The notes below the pieces were generated by a model. The model saw only the letters and a program-made list of their open reading frames with translations. It ran no database searches and was not told where the DNA came from. A stretch of 20,323 bases of DNA, taken from a virus. The stretch covers positions 17,187-37,509 of the IMG/VR virus record IMGVR_UViG_3300030107_007203; one strand, given 5' to 3'. Within the stretch, counting starts at the first letter, position 1; each line of letters begins with the position of its first letter. Positions 5,476 to 10,734 of the stretch are shown here, in pieces. The translations under genes and the position numbers were made by a program.

Positions 5476-5672
5476 TATACCTAAATATTCTGTTTGATGT
5501 TTATTTATTCATTATTTTCTTTACTCTTATATTTTTTATGCTATAAAATTGAAAAGAAAGTATCTACTAGATATTTATTTTAAAACTTTCAAAAGCGATG
5601 GTCTCCAGCTCGTGCACCTAATTAAATGTAATCAAAAACTAATTAAATTAATATATGAACTATTAAGTTATT
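5476..5672. other. Non-coding gap with a GC-rich islet at about 5594-5618
   Basis: No gene is seen here. Most of the gap is extremely AT-rich, but GCGATGGTCTCCAGCTCGTG and the following CACC (about 5595-5618) are roughly two-thirds GC. The islet has no obvious stem or open frame. Such an isolated block might be a phage attachment core, a protein-binding site or a recombination scar. No integrase is present in the window. Confidence 0.4.
5520..5547 (+). promoter_or_regulatory. Possible promoter for the terminase and late genes
   Basis: TTTACT (5520-5525) and TATAAA (5542-5547) are separated by 16 bases. Each is an imperfect match in a very AT-rich stretch, so chance occurrence is quite possible. 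It is the best candidate I see before the small terminase gene. Confidence 0.3.
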
Positions 5673-5722
5673 AAAATAATATACTATGTTTGTTTAAACA
5701 CACCTTCATAGTGTATTATTTT
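5673..5722. repeat. 16-bp inverted repeat with central TGTTTAAACA palindrome, at the small terminase start
   Basis: AAAATAATATACTATG at 5673-5688 pairs with CATAGTGTATTATTTT at 5707-5722, with one T:G wobble. The 18-base loop contains the perfect palindrome TGTTTAAACA (5691-5700). The structure ends 3 bases before the chosen ATG of the small terminase, which has no Shine-Dalgarno sequence. It could be an operator, a translational control hairpin or an AT-rich terminator. Confidence 0.65.
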
Positions 5723-5725
5723 TGT

Positions 5726-6262
5726 ATGTCTAAAAAGAAAGCTGGGAAAACTAAAGCAGAATTAATTACCAATCAAAAAAATGTAACATTAAATAGGAAG
5801 GCAGGGAACTTTTACCCCAAAAGCATCAAAATTACATGTCTAGCTTACTACTCACTTGGGTATACTATGGACACTATATCAAAAAATTTAAGTATTCCTA
5901 AATCAACTATTCACGGCTGGGTACATGGTTCACTTAATCAAGAAGGTTCGGAGGATAGGGACGTTATCAGGAGCTGTGCCGAACAGCTAAACGAACAGCT
6001 ACAAAGCACCCTCACGATCACCGCTAACCGTTTATTTGTTCAGGCAATGGATCAGGACAAAATCGACCGTTCGTCAACGAAAGACTTGATTATAAGTGCG
6101 TCAGTGGCTTTAGATAAGGCAAGGTTATTGGCTGGGGCATCAACGGAAAACCATTCCCATTTTCATTGGAGTAGAAATAAGAAGGATGTATCAAAAGAAG
6201 TTGATAAAGATGAGCAATTATTGAATCAAATAAGGTCAGATATTGACGCTTTGAATCCGTAG
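5726..6262 (+). CDS. terS: Probable terminase small subunit, 178 aa
   Basis: Small terminases recognise phage DNA and hand it to the large subunit. The N-terminal part is basic (MSKKKAGKTKAELI). It is followed by a helix-turn-helix: LAYYSLGYTMDTISKNLSIP then KSTIHGWVHGS, about residues 38-68. The second half is helical and contains DLIISASVALDKARLLAGAS, a pattern seen in phage small terminases, then a charged tail. The ATG at 5726 is chosen over an upstream TTG at 5690, which would put translated sequence through the inverted repeat. No good ribosome binding site is present. Local GC content is higher in the middle of the gene than around it. It precedes terL by about 1.5 kb. Confidence 0.7.
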   Translation: MSKKKAGKTKAELITNQKNVTLNRKAGNFYPKSIKITCLAYYSLGYTMDTISKNLSIPKSTIHGWVHGSLNQEGSEDRDVIRSCAEQLNEQLQSTLTITANRLFVQAMDQDKIDRSSTKDLIISASVALDKARLLAGASTENHSHFHWSRNKKDVSKEVDKDEQLLNQIRSDIDALNP

Positions 6263-6316
6263 TTTACAGGAAATAAGTTCAGGAATACTTTTAAAACTAA
6301 TTATTTCATGCTTAAA

Positions 6317-6364
6317 TTGATATATATGGTTCATTAGTATTTCTAATGAACGAAACCATATCAA
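6317..6364. repeat. Long imperfect hairpin after the small terminase gene
   Basis: The inner stem GTTCATTAG (6329-6337) and CTAATGAAC (6343-6351) is perfect with a 5-base loop. An outer stem TTGATAT..ATGGTT / AACCATATCAA extends it with small bulges. It lies 55 bases after the terS stop and may be an attenuator or processing site; no T-run follows at once. Confidence 0.5.
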
Positions 6365-6384
6365 CAATAAAAGAGGATTTTTTC

Positions 6385-6504
6385 ATGTTTGATTTTTTGA
6401 TGGGGGGAGGGGGGTTTGCTCCTGTTTTGTTTTATATGGTCCCCCCACTGTTAAAAAAAAATCAAAAAGCAGTGATCGTATTGGTGAAGGCAGGGAAACG
6501 TTAA
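6385..6504 (+). CDS. Small hydrophobic protein, 39 aa, with poly-A tract in the coding region
   Basis: A tiny gene starting MFDFLMGGGGFAPVLFYMV, with AGAGGA 7 bases before the ATG. A glycine run is followed by one hydrophobic segment (about residues 11-23), then a basic tail (LLKKNQKA). It looks like a small membrane protein and may belong to a lysis cluster with the next genes. A run of nine A within codons 23-26 could allow slippage: one A fewer gives a shorter ending LLKKIKKQ, the same ending as encoded by the third downstream repeat. No family is recognised. Confidence 0.5.
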   Translation: MFDFLMGGGGFAPVLFYMVPPLLKKNQKAVIVLVKAGKR

Positions 6505-6559
6505 ATGCTGTTAAAAAAAAATCAAAAAGCGATGTTAAAAAAAATCAAAAAGCAGTGAT
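6448..6559 (+). repeat. Three direct repeats of a poly-A unit, TGTTAAAAAAAA(A)TCAAAAAGC
   Basis: Near-identical units at 6448-6476, 6508-6530 and 6533-6559. The first two have nine A, the third has eight. The first lies in the 39-aa gene. The second and third lie in a 17-codon frame (6505-6558) that starts directly after that gene's TAA. Tandem duplication by slipped pairing is likely; a regulatory role is possible. Confidence 0.8.
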
Positions 6560-6573
6560 ATAGGAGGCACACG

Positions 6574-6651
6574 ATGGATATTTTAGTGGGGTTAGTGTTA
6601 GTGGGATTAATTGTTGTTGTTTTGTATGTGGAGTGGTTTTTTTTTGGGTAA
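6574..6651 (+). CDS. Single-span membrane microprotein, 25 aa
   Basis: TAGGAGG lies 7 bases before the ATG, a strong ribosome binding site. The product is almost one hydrophobic helix (ILVGLVLVGLIVVVLYV) with an aromatic end (EWFFFG). Such peptides occur in phage lysis or membrane-modifying clusters, and a holin-like gene lies just downstream. The next frame overlaps its last 26 bases. It is short, but the combination of ribosome binding site and a clean transmembrane segment supports it. Confidence 0.6.
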   Translation: MDILVGLVLVGLIVVVLYVEWFFFG

Positions 6652-6787
6652 TAGAGATGAGTTGATAGAATTGTTGGAAGAGTATCAAGAGGAATTTTAT
6701 AGGGGGTTAAGTGTAGAAGAGAAAGGGGTAATTGAGTTAGAGAATGATAGGGGGATATGTGAGAGGAGTTATTTAAATGGTAGCTAA
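6626..6787 (+). CDS. Acidic small protein, 53 aa, overlapping the membrane microprotein
   Basis: This frame opens inside the 25-aa gene (ATG at 6626) and runs on as a charged helix-like protein (DELIELLEEYQEEFYRGLSV, then EEKGVIELENDRG). It has no ribosome binding site of its own, so it would depend on translation of the overlapping gene. A TTG at 6662 is another possible start. The stop lies within the left arm of a hairpin (6776-6857). Family unknown. The strongly helical, acidic character looks protein-like rather than random. Confidence 0.5.
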   Translation: MWSGFFLGNRDELIELLEEYQEEFYRGLSVEEKGVIELENDRGICERSYLNGS

Positions 6788-6857
6788 GAGTTTTTTTTGT
6801 AGCAAGATTTTTTTTTCTTTTGTTGGTTTTGTTACATTTGTTATCTTGGCTACCATT
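6776..6857. repeat. 14-bp inverted repeat with a T-rich 54-base loop
   Basis: AATGGTAGCTAAGA at 6776-6789 pairs with TCTTGGCTACCATT at 6844-6857, with one T:G wobble. The left arm contains the stop codon of the 53-aa gene; the loop is mostly T. It lies directly upstream of the holin-like gene and may control or separate the two. Confidence 0.6.
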
Positions 6858-6889
6858 AAGGTAATAAGAAGAAAAAAGGGAGGATATAG

Positions 6890-7360
6890 ATGATAAATTT
6901 GTTAGGGAAAGTTTCAAAGATGGGTAAGGTATTAGAGACGTTATCAGATATTAAGGAGAGTGGGGACAATTTAAAAATAGCAAAAATAGAAGCAGAGAAA
7001 GAGGTATTAGTTGAGAGGATACGGGATAAGAAAGCGTTTGATTTAGAGATATTGAATCAGAAGAAAGATAAGGTGGATGGGGCAGTGCTATGGGCGGTAT
7101 TGGTATGTGGTGTATTAACGTTTATACCTGCTACAGGTTCGTATTTATATTTAGGATGGTTACGATTCGAGATGATGCCAGAAGTATTTCAAGTAGCTGT
7201 GTATGGGTTACTGGTAAAAGCGTTTGGGGGTAGAAGGGTATGGGACATGTTTATGGGATTGAGTTCAGTTTTAAGTAAAGGTAAGAAAAAGCCTGTTTTA
7301 AGAAAATATGTACGACGTAGAGGTAGACCAAAAAAAAAGGGAGCTGTAAATAATGTATGA
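6890..7360 (+). CDS. Holin-like membrane protein with AT-hook-like tail, 156 aa
   Basis: The N-terminal 60 residues form a charged helix or coiled coil (AKIEAEKEVLVERIRDKKAF). Hydrophobic segments follow at about 64-90 and 99-118, with FGGRRVWDMF after the second. This layout resembles the 3TM/GTA-type holins: coiled coil, membrane segments, then a GGR motif. The C-terminus is highly basic and contains RRRGRPKKKG (142-151), which looks like an AT-hook; that is odd in a membrane protein. GGGAGG precedes the ATG by 7 bases. No endolysin is seen in the window, so the lysis role is inference. An alternative is a membrane anchor for DNA. Confidence 0.55.
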   Translation: MINLLGKVSKMGKVLETLSDIKESGDNLKIAKIEAEKEVLVERIRDKKAFDLEILNQKKDKVDGAVLWAVLVCGVLTFIPATGSYLYLGWLRFEMMPEVFQVAVYGLLVKAFGGRRVWDMFMGLSSVLSKGKKKPVLRKYVRRRGRPKKKGAVNNV

Positions 7361-7577
7361 GATACTGGTTCGTGAGAATGGGAAAGAGATTAAGAGGTTT
7401 AATATTGAAAAAGAAGAAACAATTTTTAGGGTATCTGAGGTGGAAGTACTTGAAGGAGATGATGTCATTTTTAGAAAAGTAGGATTTGTGAAACATAAAG
7501 AAGATGAAGGGATATTAAAGTTAATAGCAAAAGCATTATTACGAGGTTGGGGGAAAGAGTACAGTTGTGGAAAATAA
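7353..7577 (+). CDS. Hypothetical protein, 74 aa
   Basis: The ATG lies within the last codons of the holin-like gene, with GGGAG about 9 bases upstream, so translation is coupled. The protein appears beta-rich at first (YEILVRENGKEIKRFNI, VSEVEVLEGDDVIFRKVGFV), with a helix at the end (LKLIAKALLRGWGKEY). No family is recognised. It overlaps the Cys-rich gene downstream by 11 bases. Confidence 0.65.
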   Translation: MYEILVRENGKEIKRFNIEKEETIFRVSEVEVLEGDDVIFRKVGFVKHKEDEGILKLIAKALLRGWGKEYSCGK

Positions 7578-7743
7578 CAAGTTCTTTATGTGCCATTTTT
7601 GTGGGGAACAATTAATCCCTATGAGAGTTGAGAATGATGAGCATGGGGTATGTGTGTTGGGATATAAATGTGGTTGTATACACGATAGCCGACCGCCAGG
7701 GTGTCCTGAGTATGTAGTAAGGGTAAGCGATATAAAAAGATGA
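7567..7743 (+). CDS. Cys-rich zinc-ribbon-like microprotein, 58 aa, GTG start
   Basis: This frame fills the space between the 74-aa gene and terL and ends in an ATGA overlap with terL, which supports it. It starts with GTG (7567), with GGGGGAAAG upstream; an ATG at 7588 is an alternative. The product has a CHFC knuckle (residues 9-12) followed by Cys 29, 35, 37 and 46 (CGC and CPEY), likely a metal-binding fold. A role beside the terminase, such as DNA or protein binding in packaging, is inference. Confidence 0.6.
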   Translation: MENNKFFMCHFCGEQLIPMRVENDEHGVCVLGYKCGCIHDSRPPGCPEYVVRVSDIKR

Positions 7744-9296
7744 AAAAGAAACTTAGTGAGGCGGAAAGAAAAAAAGAGTTAGAGAGATTATTAAAGCTAA
7801 AAGAAGAAGTTGTTTTACGAATCGAAAAACGGAAGAAAGAAACCGCAGCTCTTGAGAAAAAAATCCAAACATATGAAAAGAATAACAAGCTTTTGTTTTT
7901 TGGTCACGAGGGGAAAGGGTATTTAGGCAGACAAGGGAGTTGGGAACCGAATAGTATTCAAAAACAGTTATTTAAAGCGTTAAAAAATCCTCAATATAAG
8001 CACTTTGTTTTATATGGGAGTAATAGGATCAGTAAAACGTTTAGTACAACAGGCGTTATTGCGTTACTGGCCATGAGAGGGCATTTTCCTTGGGAAGACC
8101 CTGAAATTGTTGGGAGATGGTTCTGGGAGATGCATGACTGGGAACCCCCAATTAAAATTAGAATAGTAGGTCAAGCATGGGAAAGTCACATTAAAGGCAC
8201 CATTTTAGCTACGATTAAAGAGCTATGGCCAGAATCCTACAAGATTACTTCAAGAAAAAACAATTTAGGTGTAGATGCATTTTGGACAGATTCATTAACT
8301 AAAAGCACAGTCGAGATCATGAGTAATAAATCAGAAAGCGATATGTTTGAAGGAAGTTCACAACATCTATGTTTGTTCGATGAACCACCACGTGAAGATG
8401 TATGGACAGCTTGTGTGCGTGGCCTTGTCGATCATAACGGCATTGCTGTTTATGCAGCCACTTTATTGAAAGAACCTTTCTTAGAAGAACGAATTATTGA
8501 GATGACAGACCCTGAAACGGGGCTACCTGATCCATCCGTATTTAGTGTTTTTGGAACAATGGATGACAATAAAGGCCATGGAATTAGTCAAGAAGGTATC
8601 GATAATTTCAAAAAAGGGTTAAGTAAAGAAGAATATGATAGACGAGTATTGGGTAAAACAGCATTTAGAAGCGGATTGTTATTAAATATAGATAAAAGTT
8701 TACATTATATTGAGAGATTTAAGATAGAAAGTCATGTTCTTGTCGACGTCGCAATCGATATAGGATTTTCAAAGGGAATGCATATTTTGTATCTCGCCAC
8801 TAATCAGCTCGGCTGTAAATTTGTATGTTTTGAAGAATTGGTTTTAGGTGATGGAACAGCAATAGCAGAAAGCATTATCGCTAAAAAACATCGGTATAAC
8901 TTACGTATAAATAGGGTGATTTGCGACCCCTTAGCAAAAGGAGATAAAACTAACTTCCATTCTACTTGGGAGAAGATTGATATTGCTTTGAATAGGCATG
9001 AAATGTACTTAGAGCCAGGAAGCAAAGATAAAGATGACGGAATTATTGCGATTAATAATCTGTTAATGACAGTCAACAAAATGCCAGCTTTATTTGTATT
9101 TAGAGATTTACCTATAGCGACAAAGCAATTGTATGGATGGCGACAAGAAGATGGCGTTATCAGCAAAAAAGATGATGATATGTGTGAGAATTTGTACAGA
9201 TTGATTTTATTAGGAACAGAATACGAAGAACCAAGAAACCCTGATTTCTTTTACAGCGGATTATCGGGGAATCGTGATTCTGTTACAGGATATTAA
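7740..9296 (+). CDS. terL: Terminase large subunit, 518 aa
   Basis: The packaging motor and nuclease of the phage. The N-terminus is a charged coiled coil (about 4-48). The ATPase follows, with Walker A GSNRISKT at 93-100, Walker B CLFDEP at 201-206 (Asp204, catalytic Glu205) and a coupling-motif-like AATLLKEP at 229-236. The RNase H-like nuclease contains DVAIDIGF (Asp326, Asp330), ICDPLAKGD (Asp386) and KKDDDMCENLYRL (467-479). All key acidic residues are present, and length is usual. The Ser in Walker A (RISKT where RxGKT is common) is a small departure. The start overlaps the preceding stop (ATGA). The methyltransferase gene follows after one base. Confidence 0.93.
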   Translation: MKKKLSEAERKKELERLLKLKEEVVLRIEKRKKETAALEKKIQTYEKNNKLLFFGHEGKGYLGRQGSWEPNSIQKQLFKALKNPQYKHFVLYGSNRISKTFSTTGVIALLAMRGHFPWEDPEIVGRWFWEMHDWEPPIKIRIVGQAWESHIKGTILATIKELWPESYKITSRKNNLGVDAFWTDSLTKSTVEIMSNKSESDMFEGSSQHLCLFDEPPREDVWTACVRGLVDHNGIAVYAATLLKEPFLEERIIEMTDPETGLPDPSVFSVFGTMDDNKGHGISQEGIDNFKKGLSKEEYDRRVLGKTAFRSGLLLNIDKSLHYIERFKIESHVLVDVAIDIGFSKGMHILYLATNQLGCKFVCFEELVLGDGTAIAESIIAKKHRYNLRINRVICDPLAKGDKTNFHSTWEKIDIALNRHEMYLEPGSKDKDDGIIAINNLLMTVNKMPALFVFRDLPIATKQLYGWRQEDGVISKKDDDMCENLYRLILLGTEYEEPRNPDFFYSGLSGNRDSVTGY

Positions 9297-9297
9297 A

Positions 9298-10167
9298 ATG
9301 AGAATACTTGATCTTTTTAGCGGTATTGGTGGATTTAGTTTAGCTGGAGAATGGGCAGGTTATGAAACTGTTGCATTTTGTGAGATTGAACCATTTGCCA
9401 AAAAAATACTAAAAAAGAATTTCCCTAACGTTCCAATCTTTGATGATATACGAAAATTAAAGAGGAGTGATATAAATGGAACAGTTGACGTTATTACCGG
9501 GGGATTTCCCTGTCAGCCCTTTAGTGTCGCAGGACGAAAAAAGGGAACGCAAGATAACCGTGATCTCTGGCCACAAATGTTTAGAGTTGTTAAAGAGTTT
9601 AAGCCCACTTGGATCATTGGTGAAAACGTTGCTAACTTCATCAGTATGGCATTCCAACGCACGAAAACTGACTTGGAAAGTCAAGGCTACGAAGTGCAAC
9701 CATTTATTATACCAGCTTGTGCCGTCGGAGCAAGACATAGACGAGATAGAGTCTGGATTGTGGGCTACTCCAAACACAATGGATCATTTACCACAGAGGA
9801 GCAAAGAGGCTTTGATAAGGCAAGCAACAACAACAAGGAAAGGAAGGAAAAAGCCTTCCAACTTAAGGGAGCAGGTAGACAAGGGAACGATGAGGCTATG
9901 GCCAACACCGACAGCATCAGACAATCGAGACAGGGGGAATTTATCAGACCCTTGTGTAAAAAGAAGGATAGAGAAAGGAAAGCAAATAGGACTGACTACA
10001 GCCGTCAAGAAGACCAAGACTGGTGGAAGTCTGAACCCAACGTGGGTCGAGTGGCTCATGGGGTATCCGATAGGGTGGACAGACTTAAAGGATTAGGAAA
10101 TGCCATAGTTCCACAAGTGGCTTATCAGATATTAAAAGCTATTAAGGAGAAACATAATGAAAATTAA
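9298..10167 (+). CDS. dcm: DNA cytosine-5 methyltransferase, 289 aa
   Basis: Transfers a methyl group from S-adenosylmethionine to cytosine C5 in DNA. Motif I is DLFSGIGGF (5-13); motif IV GGFPCQPFS (68-76) holds catalytic Cys72; motif VI is GENV (108-111). Motif VIII is RHRRDRVW (146-153), and GLGNAIVPQ (265-273) is the motif X region. The target-recognition part between about 155 and 245 is short and basic. All catalytic motifs are intact. No restriction partner is seen, so it likely protects phage DNA from host restriction, complementing ArdA. The start at 9298 follows the terL stop by one base; a longer frame starts inside terL. A second gene is nested inside it (9476-10096). Confidence 0.92.
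   Translation: MRILDLFSGIGGFSLAGEWAGYETVAFCEIEPFAKKILKKNFPNVPIFDDIRKLKRSDINGTVDVITGGFPCQPFSVAGRKKGTQDNRDLWPQMFRVVKEFKPTWIIGENVANFISMAFQRTKTDLESQGYEVQPFIIPACAVGARHRRDRVWIVGYSKHNGSFTTEEQRGFDKASNNNKERKEKAFQLKGAGRQGNDEAMANTDSIRQSRQGEFIRPLCKKKDRERKANRTDYSRQEDQDWWKSEPNVGRVAHGVSDRVDRLKGLGNAIVPQVAYQILKAIKEKHNEN
9461..9467 (+). promoter_or_regulatory. Internal ribosome binding site for the nested gene
   Basis: AGAGGAG lies 8 bases upstream of the ATG at 9476, inside the methyltransferase coding region. It is as good as the ribosome binding sites of the phage's other genes and is the main sequence sign that the nested frame is translated. Confidence 0.7.
9476..10096 (+). CDS. Overprinted protein nested within the methyltransferase gene, 206 aa
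   Basis: This open frame lies wholly inside the methyltransferase gene, shifted by one base, with a strong ribosome binding site. It reads like a genuine protein: VISGHKCLELLKSLSPLGSL (29-48), SVWHSNARKLTWKVKA (56-71), two related blocks LWATPNTMD (95-103) and LWPTPTASD (141-149), and NPTWVEWLMGYPIGWTDL (187-204). I recognise the last block and the LWPTP pattern from many proteins annotated near phage methyltransferases. NPTWVEW is read from the same DNA as EPNVGRVAHGV of the methyltransferase. No function is known to me. A methyltransferase partner or an anti-host protein are guesses. It could also be an untranslated by-product of conserved methyltransferase sequence. Confidence 0.65.
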   Translation: MEQLTLLPGDFPVSPLVSQDEKRERKITVISGHKCLELLKSLSPLGSLVKTLLTSSVWHSNARKLTWKVKATKCNHLLYQLVPSEQDIDEIESGLWATPNTMDHLPQRSKEALIRQATTTRKGRKKPSNLREQVDKGTMRLWPTPTASDNRDRGNLSDPCVKRRIEKGKQIGLTTAVKKTKTGGSLNPTWVEWLMGYPIGWTDLKD

Positions 10168-10450
10168 TTCAGCAGAAAACAATTTAACGCAATATTTAAG
10201 AAATTTTAATTTTGATACAACCAATTGTAAAAAAGCGTTATCTGATATCAAACAATTAAAAAAAGCAGATAAAACAGGGTTTTTTATGAGCGAGTATGGA
10301 GGTGACATTAAGTTAGATGTTTTAGAAGAATTATTGGATAGCATTATAAAAGCAAATGAAAGGGCGACTGATTTACCAATGGGGATTCCTGTAAAAGAAA
10401 TGAAAACACCATCAGCACCGCCATTAGAAGATTTAACGAATATTTATTAA
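10157..10450 (+). CDS. Hypothetical protein, 97 aa
   Basis: The ATG lies 11 bases before the end of the methyltransferase gene, with AAGGAG upstream. The protein is soluble and helical in the middle (KLDVLEELLDSIIKANERAT) with a Pro-rich C-terminus (MKTPSAPPLEDLTNIY). I do not recognise it. Its place between the terminase and methyltransferase genes and the portal gene suggests a packaging- or head-related accessory role, but nothing in the sequence proves that. Confidence 0.7.
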   Translation: MKINSAENNLTQYLRNFNFDTTNCKKALSDIKQLKKADKTGFFMSEYGGDIKLDVLEELLDSIIKANERATDLPMGIPVKEMKTPSAPPLEDLTNIY

Positions 10451-10459
10451 GGAGATTAT

Positions 10460-10654
10460 ATGAAAACACAATTATTAGAAAATCCAGTAGAAGTTGTTTG
10501 GGAAAACGTTAAAACAGTAGAAGATATTGTTTTGATAGCCAGACTAACTGGAATGAAAATTGACTTAGATTTAGAGTCAGAATTTTATAAAAATTTAGAC
10601 CCAAAGCTTATTGAAAAAGCAAAACAAATTGGGTTTTTAAAGGAGAAGAAATAA
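10460..10654 (+). CDS. Hypothetical protein, 64 aa
   Basis: A small, acidic-to-neutral helical protein (VEVVWENVKTVEDIVLIARL, then LESEFYKNLDPKLIEKAKQI). AAGGAG lies 5 bases before the ATG, and its stop shares a base with the next ATG (TAATG). No family is recognised. Part of the tight run of small genes leading to the portal. Confidence 0.7.
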   Translation: MKTQLLENPVEVVWENVKTVEDIVLIARLTGMKIDLDLESEFYKNLDPKLIEKAKQIGFLKEKK

Positions 10655-10734
10655 TGCCTTACGGACTTGGGAGTTATGGAACAAAAGTAGGAAGACCAAA
10701 AAAGAAGAAGAAAAAAGTTAAGGGGAAAAAATAA
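10654..10734 (+). CDS. Lysine-rich microprotein with GRPKKK motif, 26 aa
   Basis: A 26-codon gene between two one-base TAATG overlaps, with AAAGGAG upstream. It reads MPYGLGSYGTKVGRPKKKKK and ends with more lysines. Very similar MPxGxGxYGxKVGRPxKKK peptides occur before the portal gene in marine short-tailed phages, as far as I recall. It is far too basic for chance reading of this AT-rich DNA to be certain, but the exact gene fit is good. Possible DNA binding, or a packaged basic peptide. Confidence 0.65.
   Translation: MPYGLGSYGTKVGRPKKKKKKVKGKK

Noticed and set aside
5595-5618. Possible tRNA or tmRNA fragment in the GC-rich islet
   Set aside because: No cloverleaf arms, no T-loop and no CCA end context could be found, so it is listed only as an unexplained islet.
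6505-6558. 17-codon frame containing the second and third poly-A repeats
   Set aside because: It starts right after the stop of the 39-aa gene but has no ribosome binding site and is almost all lysine and leucine from the repeats; too short to list as a gene.
6448-6559. CRISPR-like array from the three poly-A repeats
   Set aside because: Only three units, uneven spacing, low complexity and no spacers; they lie within small coding frames, so tandem duplication is the simpler explanation.
6522-6917. 131-aa minus-strand open frame
   Set aside because: Ser/Thr/Leu-rich translation of the reverse strand of the small-gene cluster; no ribosome binding site and wrong direction.
9457-10059. Minus-strand open frames inside the methyltransferase gene
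   Set aside because: Unlike the plus-strand nested frame, they have no ribosome binding site and no recognisable motifs; their openness is a by-product of the coding constraint on the other strand.
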